From: Salmonella enterica subsp. enterica serovar Typhimurium str. LT2
GTDB taxonomy: Bacteria > Pseudomonadota > Gammaproteobacteria > Enterobacterales > Enterobacteriaceae
Length of the DNA stretch: 64,000 nucleotides
Assembly: GCF_000006945.2 (NCBI RefSeq)
Contig: NC_003197.2
Span: 1,054,001 to 1,118,000, forward strand
Reading direction: 5' to 3'
Both the position numbers and the translations under genes were made by a program. Shown in pieces: positions 1 to 11,793 of this stretch (the first letter of the stretch is position 1; every line of letters begins with the position of its first letter). The notes under the pieces were generated by a model that saw only the letters and a list, made by a program, of their open reading frames with translations, was not told where the DNA came from and made no database searches.

Positions 1-63
1 AATCAAAAAATGAGAGCAACGGATTGGATCTTGCTTTCGCGGTAAATAATCAAGGGAGTTATT

Positions 64-1023
64 ATGCCAGTTACGTTAAGTTTTGGTAATCGTCATAACT
101 ATGAAATTAATCATTCACGGCTAGCCCGTTTGATGAGTCCTGATAAAGAAGAAGCGCTATACATGGGGGTATGGGATAGATTTAAGGACTGCTTCAGAAC
201 ACACAAAAAACAAGAGGTGCTGGAGGTATTATATACACTCATCCATGGATGTGAACGTGAAAATCAAGCTGAACTTAATGTTGATATAACCGGCATGGAG
301 AAGATACATGCCTTTACACAATTAAAAGAATATGCTAATCCATCTCAACAAGACCGCTTTGTTATGCGTTTTGATATGAATCAGACACAAGTTTTATTTG
401 AGATTGATGGCAAGGTTATTGATAAATGTAATTTGCATCGTCTCCTCAATGTTTCAGAAAACTGTATTTTTAAAGTGATGGAAGAAGATGAAGAAGAGTT
501 GTTTCTTAAAATATGTATTAAGTATGGAGAAAAAATTTCTCGCTATCCAGAATTATTAGAAGGATTTGCTAATAAACTTAAAGATGCAGTTAATGAGGAT
601 GATGACGTTAAGGATGAAGTTTATAAGCTTATGCGATCTGGAGAAGATCGAAAAATGGAATGTGTTGAATGGAATGGTACTCTTACTGAAGAGGAGAAGA
701 ATAAACTACGCTGTCTTCAAATGGGGTCTTTTAATATTACTACCCAATTTTTTAAAATAGGTTACTGGGAATTAGAGGGGGAAGTCCTGTTTGATATGGT
801 TCATCCAACACTTAGCTATCTGCTACAAGCATATAAACCGTCATTGTCATCTGATTTAATAGAAACTAACACCATGCTGTTTTCTGATGTATTAAATAAG
901 GATTATGATGATTATCAAAATAATAAAAGAGAAATTGATGCTATTCTAAGAAGAATATATAGATCACATAATAACACTTTATTTATAAGTGAAAAGTCGA
1001 GTTGTCGCAATATGCTTATATAA
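64..1023 (+). CDS. sopD2: SopD2, SPI-2 type III secretion effector
   Basis: A 319-residue effector of the SopD family. Known role: it is injected by the SPI-2 type III secretion system, locates to the Salmonella vacuole and endosomes, and interferes with Rab GTPases (Rab7, Rab32). The opening MPVTLSFGN is shared with SopD, and WDRFKDCF at residues 37-44 fits the W-E-K-I/M-xx-F-F-type translocation signal of SPI-2 effectors. The C-terminal SCRNMLI resembles the SopD end, where the family's GAP arginine lies. The start is set by aagggag upstream of the ATG. The gene is much more AT-rich than its neighbours and lies next to pflB, where E. coli has pflA directly, so it was probably acquired horizontally. 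There is no chaperone gene next to it. Confidence 0.95.
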   Translation: MPVTLSFGNRHNYEINHSRLARLMSPDKEEALYMGVWDRFKDCFRTHKKQEVLEVLYTLIHGCERENQAELNVDITGMEKIHAFTQLKEYANPSQQDRFVMRFDMNQTQVLFEIDGKVIDKCNLHRLLNVSENCIFKVMEEDEEELFLKICIKYGEKISRYPELLEGFANKLKDAVNEDDDVKDEVYKLMRSGEDRKMECVEWNGTLTEEEKNKLRCLQMGSFNITTQFFKIGYWELEGEVLFDMVHPTLSYLLQAYKPSLSSDLIETNTMLFSDVLNKDYDDYQNNKREIDAILRRIYRSHNNTLFISEKSSCRNMLI

Positions 1024-1032
1024 AAAGTCATT

Positions 1033-1063
1033 AAAAAGGCCCCACTGATATGGAGCCTTTTTT
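1033..1063. terminator. Bidirectional terminator between sopD2 and pflB
   Basis: An A-run, a GGC-CCCA / TGG-GCC stem with one internal mismatch, and a T-run lie between the convergent sopD2 and pflB stops. The hairpin has a T-run on either strand, so it could end both transcripts. Confidence 0.75.
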
Positions 1064-1098
1064 GTACGCTTTTTATGGCGTAATTTCAGTCAAACCCA

Positions 1099-3381
<2,283 letters not shown>

Positions 3382-3440
3382 GTAACACCTACCTTCTTAA
3401 GTGGATTTTTTATTTACTGCGTGTAATGGGCATCAACAGA

Positions 3441-4298
3441 TTAATGATGCTCGTTACCACGCAGGTAAATGACCCAGTATGTCAACCCGACCAACAAACC
3501 GCCGCCGATAATATTACCGATCGTGACCGGAATCAGGTTATCAGTGATGAAGCTCATCACGGTCAGGTGAGAAAAACTTTCCGGAGACGAACCAACCGCG
3601 GTCCAAAACTCCGGTGTAGCAAAATCGCGTATTACAATACCCATAGGAATCATAAACATGTTTGCGATACTGTGCTCAAAACCGCTGGCGACAAACATGG
3701 CGACGGGCAGTACCATGATGAACGCTTTGTCCATCAGGCTACGACCTGAGTAGCTCATCCACACGGCCAGACAAACCATCAGGTTCGCCAGAATACCGAG
3801 GCAGACAGCTTCAATAAAAGTGTGGTGCATTTTGTGGTCGGCGGTTTGCAGGACGTTAAGTCCCCATTGACCGTTGGCAGTCATATACTCGCCGGAAAGC
3901 CACATCAGTAACACGAAAAGCAGAGCGCCAATCAGGTTACCAAAATAGACGTTTAACCAGTTTTTAGCCAGTTGCCCCCAGGTGATGCGACCGCTAGCTT
4001 TAGCTACAACGATCAGAACAGTAGAGGTGAAGAGATCAGCGCCGCAAATAACACAGAGAATCAGTCCCAAAGAGAAACAGATACCCCCGATAAGTTTCGC
4101 CATGCCATAAGGCATCGCGCCAGTACCGGTTGTCGCAGTAATATAAAAAACAAAGGCAATTGAAATGAATACGCCGGCGGTAATCGCCAGATAGAAAGTC
4201 TTAAGCGGATGTTTCGTTGCTTTATAGACGCCTGCTTCTTCAGCCACTTTGGCCATTGCTGCAGGGAGTAAAAGGTCAAAAGGGTTGTCAGCTTTCAC
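3441..4298 (-). CDS. focA: Formate channel FocA
   Basis: A 285-residue inner-membrane pentameric formate/nitrite-channel family protein that exports or imports formate made by PflB. It has six hydrophobic segments. The start is taken as GTG at 4298, giving VKADNPFDLL as in E. coli FocA, preceded by an agagag ribosome site; the longer upstream reading adds 40 residues unlike the family. It is first gene of focA-pflB, about 60 bp from pflB. An FNR-like site lies about 60 bp upstream of the start. Confidence 0.96.
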   Translation of the reverse strand: MKADNPFDLLLPAAMAKVAEEAGVYKATKHPLKTFYLAITAGVFISIAFVFYITATTGTGAMPYGMAKLIGGICFSLGLILCVICGADLFTSTVLIVVAKASGRITWGQLAKNWLNVYFGNLIGALLFVLLMWLSGEYMTANGQWGLNVLQTADHKMHHTFIEAVCLGILANLMVCLAVWMSYSGRSLMDKAFIMVLPVAMFVASGFEHSIANMFMIPMGIVIRDFATPEFWTAVGSSPESFSHLTVMSFITDNLIPVTIGNIIGGGLLVGLTYWVIYLRGNEHH

Positions 4299-4358
4299 AC
4301 TAACTCTCTCTTTATTAAGTCGGCGACGAGATACTAACAAAGCATTATAGATGAGAAT

Positions 4359-4372
4359 TTGATATAGATCAT
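4359..4372 (-). promoter_or_regulatory. FNR-like box upstream of focA
   Basis: TTGAT-ATAG-ATCAT matches the FNR consensus TTGAT-N4-ATCAA with one mismatch. It lies about 60 bp before the focA start, in a 404-bp AT-rich region (4299-4702) that holds no gene. This fits the known anaerobic FNR/ArcA control of focA-pflB through several promoters. I could not place the individual promoters by eye. Confidence 0.6.
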
Positions 4373-4620
4373 ATCTCGCCTGGCTTATAGGCCCGTAAGT
4401 CGCATGGCTTTTATGCAATTACGGTGTAACTTTTTGATTATCCTAATAAAAATAAATTTTAAAAATTATAAATAGAGTTGAATTTTTTCCTGACTCCTCC
4501 TGCTGCACGGTTAATTAATATGGAGTAATCAACAAATAAAGTAACATCACTATGTCAATTAATTTAATATCAACAACCAATATTTAACCTTGTTATTACA
4601 TTTTTCGCCGTTTAGCGAAA

Positions 4621-4651
4621 ATAAATAAAACGGGGCCGCAAAGGCGCCCCG
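4621..4651 (-). terminator. ycaO terminator
   Basis: Read on the minus strand: CGGGGC, an 8-base loop region, GGCCCCG, then TTTTATTTATTTT. It is about 50 bp past the ycaO stop and upstream of the focA promoter region. Confidence 0.75.
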
Positions 4652-4702
4652 TAATATAACGCAGCCGAGAGGGTAAACCTACCCTAAGTCACTCATATGG
4701 CC

Positions 4703-6463
4703 TTATTTTGACCAGTATGCCGCTTTCGCGCGCTGTAATTTATCATACGCTTTTAACAAGGACTGATGCGCCGGGAACGCTTGTAGATCGTGGTCGACAG
4801 CCGGTAGTCCATAAAAAGCCGCTTCACCGCTAAGCGCGGCGCTGGCGGCCTCTACAGCCTCTGCGCCATACATTTTTATAAAAGCATTGAGATATTGCAG
4901 TGGCTGACGCGCATCTTCTTGCGACAGGAGCAGCAGAGTTTGCAGGCAACGGTAATAGTTTGCGCGTGTCGGACTAAAGACCGACGAATTGAACTCCATC
5001 GTCCATTCTGTCCAGATTAGCGCCTGCTCCAAATCGCCGCCCGCTAACGCTAACATTGCTTTTAATTCGCCGACGCGCAGTGTATACCAACCATTGTCCG
5101 CTCCGGTCGCCAGACCCAACAGTTCACGCACGCGGGTGAAATCGTCAAAACCTTCTTCATCCAATTGTTCAATCAGATTGAGATAATCTTCTTTATTCCA
5201 GGCGCTACCGGGCAGCGAAAGCAGAGTCTCACGAAGATGGCTACCCATATTGTTGTTGGCCAGCCACAGATCTTCGGCAGGATAAATATCAGACATTCCC
5301 GGTACGATAATACGACAGGCGTATACGCCGAGATGCTCGTAATCGGCAATGTAAACTTCTTTATCTTCAGCAGCAAAGATGGCCATCAGCGTGGCGAATT
5401 CTTCTTCGGTAGTGCCGGAAAAACTCCAGTCCGTGAACGGATAATCGGCGTCCTGTTTGAACAGATCCCAGGAAATCAGGCCGCTGGAGTCGATGAAGTG
5501 GGTCTCCAGATTAGTGTGCTCCGCGACTTCTTCATCATCGAACGTTGGTGGCGTGAAGACATCAAGATCTTTCAGACCGCGTCCCTGGAGTAGCTCGGTC
5601 ACTGTACGCTCCAGCGCAACGCCAAAGTCAGGATGGGCGCCAAAAGAAGCAAAGCAGGTACCGTTAGCCGGGTTGAACAGCACGACGCAGATAACCGGAT
5701 ACTTACCGCCCAGCGAGCCGTCATAGGCGAAAATCGGGAAACCCTCGGCTTCCAGCGTGGCGATTGACTCCATTACCGCCGGATAACGCGCCATCACCTC
5801 TGCGGGAATCTCCGGCAGACTGATACTTTCCGCAATGATGCGATTTTTCACATAACGCTCGAAGACTTCCGACAGTCCCTGAACGCGGGCTTCATTACGC
5901 GTATTGCCGGCGGACATTCCGTTAGAGACGTACAGGTTGCCGATGATATTCATCGGAATATACACGGTCTGGTTATCGGACTGACGGGTAAATGGCAGGC
6001 CGCAGACGCCGCGAGCTTCATTGCCGGACTGAAGATCAATTAACTGGCTTCCGGTGAGTTCATTTTCCGGATCGTAAAACGCGCGCAGACGGGCATCAAG
6101 CAAGCCTTCCGGTACGTCGTCATTTTCAGTCAGCGGGAACCACTTTTCGTTCGGGTAATGCACGAATGGCCCATTGGCGACCGTTTCGCCAAGCCAGAAA
6201 TCAGCAAAGAAGTAGTTGGTTGACAGACGCTCGAAGTATTCGCCCAGCGCCGAGGCCAGCGCCGCTTTTTTGGTCGCGCCTTTTCCGTTGGTAAAGCATA
6301 ACGCGCACTCTTTATCGCGAATATGCACTGACCAGACGTTTGGCACCGGGTTCAGCCAGGAGGCCTCTTCGATGTGAAAGCCGAGGTCGAGTAACTTTTG
6401 CTGGAAGCGGGCGATGGAGTCTTCCAGCGCGGCGTCTTTGCCGGGAATAAATGTTTGCGTCAT
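4703..6463 (-). CDS. ycaO: YcaO, ATP-dependent cyclodehydratase-superfamily protein
   Basis: A 586-residue founding member of the YcaO superfamily, whose members activate amide backbones with ATP. The E. coli protein is reported to help RimO in beta-methylthiolation of ribosomal protein S12; its direct substrate is not settled. The YcaO domain fills roughly residues 60-400 and the C-terminal 150 residues look helical and repeat-like. The start is at 6463 (MTQTFIPGKD), matching E. coli; the open frame runs 25 codons further but that part is unlike the family. It is a single-gene unit with its own terminator. No RiPP precursor or partner cyclase is nearby, consistent with a housekeeping role. 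Confidence 0.95.
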   Translation of the reverse strand: MTQTFIPGKDAALEDSIARFQQKLLDLGFHIEEASWLNPVPNVWSVHIRDKECALCFTNGKGATKKAALASALGEYFERLSTNYFFADFWLGETVANGPFVHYPNEKWFPLTENDDVPEGLLDARLRAFYDPENELTGSQLIDLQSGNEARGVCGLPFTRQSDNQTVYIPMNIIGNLYVSNGMSAGNTRNEARVQGLSEVFERYVKNRIIAESISLPEIPAEVMARYPAVMESIATLEAEGFPIFAYDGSLGGKYPVICVVLFNPANGTCFASFGAHPDFGVALERTVTELLQGRGLKDLDVFTPPTFDDEEVAEHTNLETHFIDSSGLISWDLFKQDADYPFTDWSFSGTTEEEFATLMAIFAAEDKEVYIADYEHLGVYACRIIVPGMSDIYPAEDLWLANNNMGSHLRETLLSLPGSAWNKEDYLNLIEQLDEEGFDDFTRVRELLGLATGADNGWYTLRVGELKAMLALAGGDLEQALIWTEWTMEFNSSVFSPTRANYYRCLQTLLLLSQEDARQPLQYLNAFIKMYGAEAVEAASAALSGEAAFYGLPAVDHDLQAFPAHQSLLKAYDKLQRAKAAYWSK

Positions 6464-6599
6464 GAAAATCACTTTTGTCGTACGGAAAGCGCGCAATGAT
6501 ACGGGTTTTATGTGACGGGCGCTATCTCGCCGGGACATCGGCGGAAATAAAAGTATTGGCTATGCTTTTACACTGGCATTCACAGGAAGAGCATAAAAA

Positions 6600-7292
6600 A
6601 TGAAAGCATTTGATTTGCAACGAATGGCGCTGGATAACGTGCCGGTAGCGTTTTTGGGGGAAGTGGCGCTGCGTAGCTTTTACACCTTTGTTCTGGTGTT
6701 TCTTTTCTTAAAGGTGACAGGACGACGCGGCGTACGGCAAATGTCGCTTTTTGAAGTGCTGATCATTTTGACATTGGGGTCGGCGGCAGGCGACGTCGCG
6801 TTTTATGATGACGTTCCGATGCTCCCTGTTCTGGTGGTATTCATCACCCTGGCGCTGCTCTATCGCCTGGTTATGTGGCTGATGGCGCATAGTGAAAAGT
6901 TGGAAGATCTGCTGGAAGGCAAGTCGGTGGTCATTGTTGAAGACGGCGAACTGGCGTGGGAAAAACTGCAGCGCTCGAACATGACGGAGTTTGAGTTTTT
7001 TATGGAGCTTCGCTTGAATGGCGTTGAGCAACTGGGGCAGGTCAGACTGGCCATCCTGGAGACAAACGGACAAATCAGCGTCTATTTCTTTGAAAATAAA
7101 GACGTTAAGCCGGGGTTAAGCATTCTTCCTGAGCACTGTACGCCACGCTTTATCGTGGCGCCGGAGGCTGGCGACTATGCCTGCGTACGTTGCAGTGAAG
7201 TGATACGCATGAACGCCGGGGAAAAGCAATTATGTCCGCGCTGCGCAAATCCAGAATGGACGAAGGCAAGCCGGGCTAAACGCGTTGTTTAA
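6600..7292 (+). CDS. ycaP: YcaP, DUF421 inner-membrane protein
   Basis: A 230-residue DUF421 (YetF/YcaP family) protein of unknown function. Three hydrophobic segments lie in about residues 20-100, followed by a cytoplasmic domain. The C-terminus has a four-cysteine zinc-ribbon-like pattern, CVRC then CPRC, at about residues 197-220. An aggaaga site precedes the ATG. It is divergent from ycaO, with 136 bp between their starts. Confidence 0.93.
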   Translation: MKAFDLQRMALDNVPVAFLGEVALRSFYTFVLVFLFLKVTGRRGVRQMSLFEVLIILTLGSAAGDVAFYDDVPMLPVLVVFITLALLYRLVMWLMAHSEKLEDLLEGKSVVIVEDGELAWEKLQRSNMTEFEFFMELRLNGVEQLGQVRLAILETNGQISVYFFENKDVKPGLSILPEHCTPRFIVAPEAGDYACVRCSEVIRMNAGEKQLCPRCANPEWTKASRAKRVV

Positions 7293-7477
7293 CAGCGAAA
7301 ATATCGGATTTATACGGTTAATCCGGAAGATTCTGTTGTGTGACGCATGCCGCATTTTCTCCTCGCATTGTTTTACCCATTGCGGCGCGTGTCACTGAAT
7401 GATAAAACCGATATTCACATGAATAACGTTTGCCTGATGTCTGTCAGGCAGGAAACAATGCAGCGTGGTGAGGGGAA

Positions 7478-8566
7478 ATGGCTCAGGTCTTTAATTTTAG
7501 TTCAGGTCCGGCGATGCTACCGGCGGAAGTACTTAAACTGGCGCAACAGGAACTGTGTGACTGGCACGGTCTTGGTACGTCGGTAATGGAAATTAGCCAT
7601 CGAGGCAAAGAGTTTATCCAGGTCGCTGAAGAGGCGGAGCAGGATTTTCGCGATCTCCTTAATATCCCCTCCAACTATAAAGTTTTATTTTGTCACGGCG
7701 GCGGTCGCGGGCAGTTTGCTGGCGTGCCGCTCAATCTGCTGGGCGATAAAACCACGGCGGATTATGTCGATGCCGGTTACTGGGCGGCGAGCGCCATCAA
7801 AGAAGCCAAAAAATACTGTGCGCCGCAGATTATCGACGCCAAAATCACCGTGGACGGCAAACGTGCCGTAAAACCGATGCGCGAGTGGCAGCTTTCCGAT
7901 AATGCCGCTTATTTGCACTATTGCCCGAATGAGACCATTGACGGCATCGCCATCGATGAAACGCCGGATTTTGGCCCGGAGGTGGTCGTCACGGCGGACT
8001 TTTCTTCTACCATCCTGTCTGCGCCGCTGGACGTCTCTCGCTATGGCGTAATTTATGCTGGCGCGCAGAAGAATATCGGTCCGGCAGGACTGACGCTGGT
8101 TATCGTCCGGGAGGATCTGTTAGGCAAGGCGCATGAGAGCTGCCCGTCCATCCTCGACTACACCGTCCTGAATGATAACGACTCGATGTTTAATACGCCG
8201 CCGACTTTCGCCTGGTATCTTTCCGGTCTGGTGTTCAAATGGTTGAAAGCGCAGGGCGGCGTGGCGGCGATGCACAAAATCAATCAGCAAAAAGCGGAGT
8301 TGCTGTACGGTGTGATTGATAACAGCGATTTCTACCGTAACGATGTCGCACAGGCCAACCGTTCGCGGATGAATGTTCCGTTCCAGTTAGCGGACAATAC
8401 GCTGGACAAGGTCTTTCTGGAAGAGTCTTTCGCCGCCGGTCTGCACGCCTTAAAAGGGCACCGTGTTGTTGGCGGTATGCGCGCCTCTATCTATAACGCC
8501 ATGCCGATTGAAGGGGTAAAAGCGCTGACCGATTTCATGATCGATTTTGAGCGTCGCCACGGCTAA
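7478..8566 (+). CDS. serC: Phosphoserine/phosphohydroxythreonine aminotransferase
   Basis: PLP-dependent 3-phosphoserine aminotransferase of serine synthesis, which also acts in pyridoxal 5'-phosphate synthesis. It is 362 residues, the usual length. The PLP lysine is Lys-198 in YAGAQKNIG. The ribosome site gtgagggg precedes the ATG. It is the first gene of the conserved serC-aroA unit, 70 bp before aroA, with a hairpin plus T-run between them that may attenuate read-through. Confidence 0.98.
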   Translation: MAQVFNFSSGPAMLPAEVLKLAQQELCDWHGLGTSVMEISHRGKEFIQVAEEAEQDFRDLLNIPSNYKVLFCHGGGRGQFAGVPLNLLGDKTTADYVDAGYWAASAIKEAKKYCAPQIIDAKITVDGKRAVKPMREWQLSDNAAYLHYCPNETIDGIAIDETPDFGPEVVVTADFSSTILSAPLDVSRYGVIYAGAQKNIGPAGLTLVIVREDLLGKAHESCPSILDYTVLNDNDSMFNTPPTFAWYLSGLVFKWLKAQGGVAAMHKINQQKAELLYGVIDNSDFYRNDVAQANRSRMNVPFQLADNTLDKVFLEESFAAGLHALKGHRVVGGMRASIYNAMPIEGVKALTDFMIDFERRHG

Positions 8567-8583
8567 TACGTTTCTTTTTTCAT

Positions 8584-8610
8584 CCCCACGGCCAGTCTGT
8601 GGGGTTTTTA
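8584..8610 (+). terminator. serC-aroA intergenic terminator/attenuator
   Basis: CCCCAC / GTGGGG stem with a 9-base loop followed by TTTTTA, in the 70-bp serC-aroA gap. As serC and aroA are co-transcribed in enterobacteria, it probably lowers but does not stop aroA transcription. Confidence 0.7.
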
Positions 8611-8636
8611 TTTCTGTTTTTTGAGAGTTGAGTTTC

Positions 8637-9920
8637 ATGGAATCCCTGACGTTACAACCCATCGCGCGGGTCGATGGCGCCATTAATTTACCTGGCTCCA
8701 AAAGTGTTTCAAACCGTGCTTTGCTCCTGGCGGCTTTAGCTTGTGGTAAAACCGCTCTGACGAATCTGCTGGATAGCGATGACGTCCGCCATATGCTCAA
8801 TGCCCTGAGCGCGTTGGGGATCAATTACACCCTTTCTGCCGATCGCACCCGCTGTGATATCACGGGTAATGGCGGCGCATTACGTGCGCCAGGCGCTCTG
8901 GAACTGTTTCTCGGTAATGCCGGAACCGCGATGCGTCCGTTAGCGGCAGCGCTATGTCTGGGGCAAAATGAGATAGTGTTAACCGGCGAACCGCGTATGA
9001 AAGAGCGTCCGATAGGCCATCTGGTCGATTCGCTGCGTCAGGGCGGGGCGAATATTGATTACCTGGAGCAGGAAAACTATCCGCCCCTGCGTCTGCGCGG
9101 CGGTTTTACCGGCGGCGACATTGAGGTTGATGGTAGCGTTTCCAGCCAGTTCCTGACCGCTCTGCTGATGACGGCGCCGCTGGCCCCTAAAGACACAATT
9201 ATTCGCGTTAAAGGCGAACTGGTATCAAAACCTTACATCGATATCACGCTAAATTTAATGAAAACCTTTGGCGTGGAGATAGCGAACCACCACTACCAAC
9301 AATTTGTCGTGAAGGGAGGTCAACAGTATCACTCTCCAGGTCGCTATCTGGTCGAGGGCGATGCCTCGTCAGCGTCCTATTTTCTCGCCGCTGGGGCGAT
9401 AAAAGGCGGCACGGTAAAAGTGACCGGAATTGGCCGCAAAAGTATGCAGGGCGATATTCGTTTTGCCGATGTGCTGGAGAAAATGGGCGCGACCATTACC
9501 TGGGGCGATGATTTTATTGCCTGCACGCGCGGTGAATTGCACGCCATAGATATGGATATGAACCATATTCCGGATGCGGCGATGACGATTGCCACCACGG
9601 CGCTGTTTGCGAAAGGAACCACGACGTTGCGCAATATTTATAACTGGCGAGTGAAAGAAACCGATCGCCTGTTCGCGATGGCGACCGAGCTACGTAAAGT
9701 GGGCGCTGAAGTCGAAGAAGGGCACGACTATATTCGTATCACGCCGCCGGCGAAGCTCCAACACGCGGATATTGGCACGTACAACGACCACCGTATGGCG
9801 ATGTGCTTCTCACTGGTCGCACTGTCCGATACGCCAGTTACGATCCTGGACCCTAAATGTACCGCAAAAACGTTCCCTGATTATTTCGAACAACTGGCGC
9901 GAATGAGTACGCCTGCCTAA
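8637..9920 (+). CDS. aroA: EPSP synthase (3-phosphoshikimate 1-carboxyvinyltransferase)
   Basis: A 427-residue sixth enzyme of the shikimate pathway. It joins phosphoenolpyruvate to shikimate 3-phosphate to make EPSP and is the target of glyphosate. Family motifs are present: LPGSKSVSNR near residues 19-28, LFLGNAGTAMRPL near 90-102, and the C-terminal DHRMAM. The start is the ATG at 8637 (MESLTLQPI); a TTG frame three codons upstream is disregarded. It is downstream of serC. Confidence 0.98.
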   Translation: MESLTLQPIARVDGAINLPGSKSVSNRALLLAALACGKTALTNLLDSDDVRHMLNALSALGINYTLSADRTRCDITGNGGALRAPGALELFLGNAGTAMRPLAAALCLGQNEIVLTGEPRMKERPIGHLVDSLRQGGANIDYLEQENYPPLRLRGGFTGGDIEVDGSVSSQFLTALLMTAPLAPKDTIIRVKGELVSKPYIDITLNLMKTFGVEIANHHYQQFVVKGGQQYHSPGRYLVEGDASSASYFLAAGAIKGGTVKVTGIGRKSMQGDIRFADVLEKMGATITWGDDFIACTRGELHAIDMDMNHIPDAAMTIATTALFAKGTTTLRNIYNWRVKETDRLFAMATELRKVGAEVEEGHDYIRITPPAKLQHADIGTYNDHRMAMCFSLVALSDTPVTILDPKCTAKTFPDYFEQLARMSTPA

Positions 9921-10062
9921 GTCTTCTGTTGCGCCAGTCGACGGGCTGGCGCGCCGAGTCCGTATTCGCACTATTTTTATAATTATGACTAATGCTAATT
10001 TGTTGATGATTTAACACATTGATTTATGTGTTTTTTATAATAGTTATCAACGGAAGATTAGT

Positions 10063-10824
10063 ATGAAAAATAAATCATTACTACTGGCGGTGGCGATTTC
10101 CGCCACGCTACTGGCAGGATGTAAAAATGGCGTGAATGGCAATTTAATCGCCAGTTCAGGCATGTCAACCTACAAAGCCGCCACACTGTCCGATGCGGAT
10201 GTTAAGGCATTATCTAATAATGCCTGTAAACAAATGGACAGCGAGAATCAACTGGCAGGTTCGAAAAGCAAATACACCAAACGTCTGAGCAAAATCGCCA
10301 AAGCGCTGGGTAACAACATTGACGGTACGCCGGTTAGCTATAAAGTCTATATGACCAGCGATATCAACGCATGGGCGATGGCGAACGGTTGCGTTCGCGT
10401 ATACTCCGGCCTGATGGATCTGATGACCGATAATGAAATTGAAGGCGTACTGGGCCATGAACTGGGCCATGTCTCTTTAGGGCACTCTCGCAAGGCAATG
10501 CAGACCGCTTATGCCACGCTGGCGGCTCGCGATGCGATTTCCGCCACCAGCGGCGTCGCAGCGCAGCTTTCCCAGTCTCAATTGGGCGATCTGGCGGAAG
10601 GCGTCATCAATTCGGCGTTTTCTCGCAGTCAGGAGTCGGATGCGGATGACTTCTCTTACGATCTGCTGAAAAAACGCGGGATTAACACCCAGGGCTTAGT
10701 CACGGCATTCGATAAATTCGCCACAATGGACGCAGGTCATGCAAAATCATTGATGGACTCCCACCCGGCTTCAGCCGATCGCGCGCAGCATATGCGCGAC
10801 AGAATTGCCGAAGATAAAAAGTAA
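10063..10824 (+). CDS. ycaL: YcaL, M48-family metalloprotease lipoprotein
   Basis: A 253-residue periplasmic zinc protease. Residues 1-19 are a lipoprotein signal with lipobox LLAGC, so the mature form should be lipid-anchored. The zinc motif HELGH lies in GHELGHVSLGH, with the third ligand probably in the SQESDADDF segment. E. coli YcaL is reported to degrade outer-membrane protein LptD stalled on the BAM complex. It stands alone between aroA and cmk, behind an AT-rich leader. Confidence 0.93.
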   Translation: MKNKSLLLAVAISATLLAGCKNGVNGNLIASSGMSTYKAATLSDADVKALSNNACKQMDSENQLAGSKSKYTKRLSKIAKALGNNIDGTPVSYKVYMTSDINAWAMANGCVRVYSGLMDLMTDNEIEGVLGHELGHVSLGHSRKAMQTAYATLAARDAISATSGVAAQLSQSQLGDLAEGVINSAFSRSQESDADDFSYDLLKKRGINTQGLVTAFDKFATMDAGHAKSLMDSHPASADRAQHMRDRIAEDKK

Positions 10825-10922
10825 ATCATTGTCATCTTTCGGGCTGGTTTCTCGCCGGCCCGCTATAATTGCGCAATTATTCCGCATCTGATTACAGACA
10901 AAACTGGTTTTTGCACGCAACG

Positions 10923-10952
10923 TTAACGGTCGCGAGCGTTGGCGCGTATAAT
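10923..10952 (+). promoter_or_regulatory. Probable cmk promoter
   Basis: A perfect TATAAT at 10947-10952 with TTAACG 18 bp upstream, about 45 bp before the cmk start. It is called from matches alone. Confidence 0.5.
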
Positions 10953-10996
10953 GCGCGGCGTTTACGTTAACGGTACGCCTGTTTAAGGAGATAAAG

Positions 10997-11680
10997 ATGA
11001 CGGCAATTGCCCCGGTAATAACCATTGATGGCCCAAGCGGTGCAGGTAAAGGCACCTTGTGCAAAGCAATGGCGGAAGCATTGCAATGGCATCTGCTGGA
11101 TTCCGGCGCGATATACCGCGTACTGGCGCTGGCGGCATTGCATCACCATGTCGATCTCGCCTCTGAAGATGCGCTGGTGCCGCTGGCGTCCCATCTGGAC
11201 GTGCGTTTCGTCTCAACGGACGGCAACCTGGAAGTTATCCTGGAAGGCGAGGACGTTAGCGGCGAAATCCGTACGCAGGAAGTCGCGAACGCGGCATCCC
11301 AGGTGGCGGCATTCCCACGCGTGCGTGAAGCGCTTCTTCGCCGCCAACGCGCATTCCGCGAAGCGCCTGGTTTAATCGCCGATGGACGCGATATGGGGAC
11401 CGTGGTCTTCCCGGATGCGCCGGTAAAAATTTTCCTTGACGCCTCCTCGGAGGAACGTGCGCATCGACGTATGCTACAGTTGCAGGAGAATGGCTTTAGT
11501 GTTAACTTTGAACGCCTTTTGGCCGAGATCAAGGAACGCGACGATCGCGATCGTCATCGTGCCGTTGCGCCGTTAGTTCCTGCTGCTGATGCATTAGTTT
11601 TGGATTCTACCCGATTAAGCATTGAGCAAGTGATTGAAAAAGCGTTACAATATGCGCGCCAAAAATTGGCTCTCGCTTAA
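10997..11680 (+). CDS. cmk: Cytidylate kinase
   Basis: A 227-residue (d)CMP kinase that phosphorylates CMP and dCMP to the diphosphates. The P-loop is GPSGAGKGT at residues 12-20. The usual enterobacterial insert and the DRDRHR/DATLVLD-like LID region (here near 175-200) are present. The ribosome site is aaggag. It is followed by rpsA, with which it is co-transcribed in E. coli. Confidence 0.97.
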   Translation: MTAIAPVITIDGPSGAGKGTLCKAMAEALQWHLLDSGAIYRVLALAALHHHVDLASEDALVPLASHLDVRFVSTDGNLEVILEGEDVSGEIRTQEVANAASQVAAFPRVREALLRRQRAFREAPGLIADGRDMGTVVFPDAPVKIFLDASSEERAHRRMLQLQENGFSVNFERLLAEIKERDDRDRHRAVAPLVPAADALVLDSTRLSIEQVIEKALQYARQKLALA

Positions 11681-11793
11681 ATGCGACCGAATTTGTAGTA
11701 CCCCCGTTGCAAAGGATTGACAGCGGGTATGTTAAACAACCCCATCCGGCACGGAGCCAGGTGGACGTTAAATATGAAACCTGAAGATTAAAC

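Noticed and set aside
4703..6463. YcaO as part of a RiPP (modified peptide) cluster
   Set aside because: No precursor peptide, partner cyclase or exporter nearby; this is the conserved housekeeping ycaO.
11717..11745. TTGACA at 11717 as an rpsA promoter
   Set aside because: No acceptable -10 box at 16-18 bp; left unassigned although rpsA promoters are known in this area.
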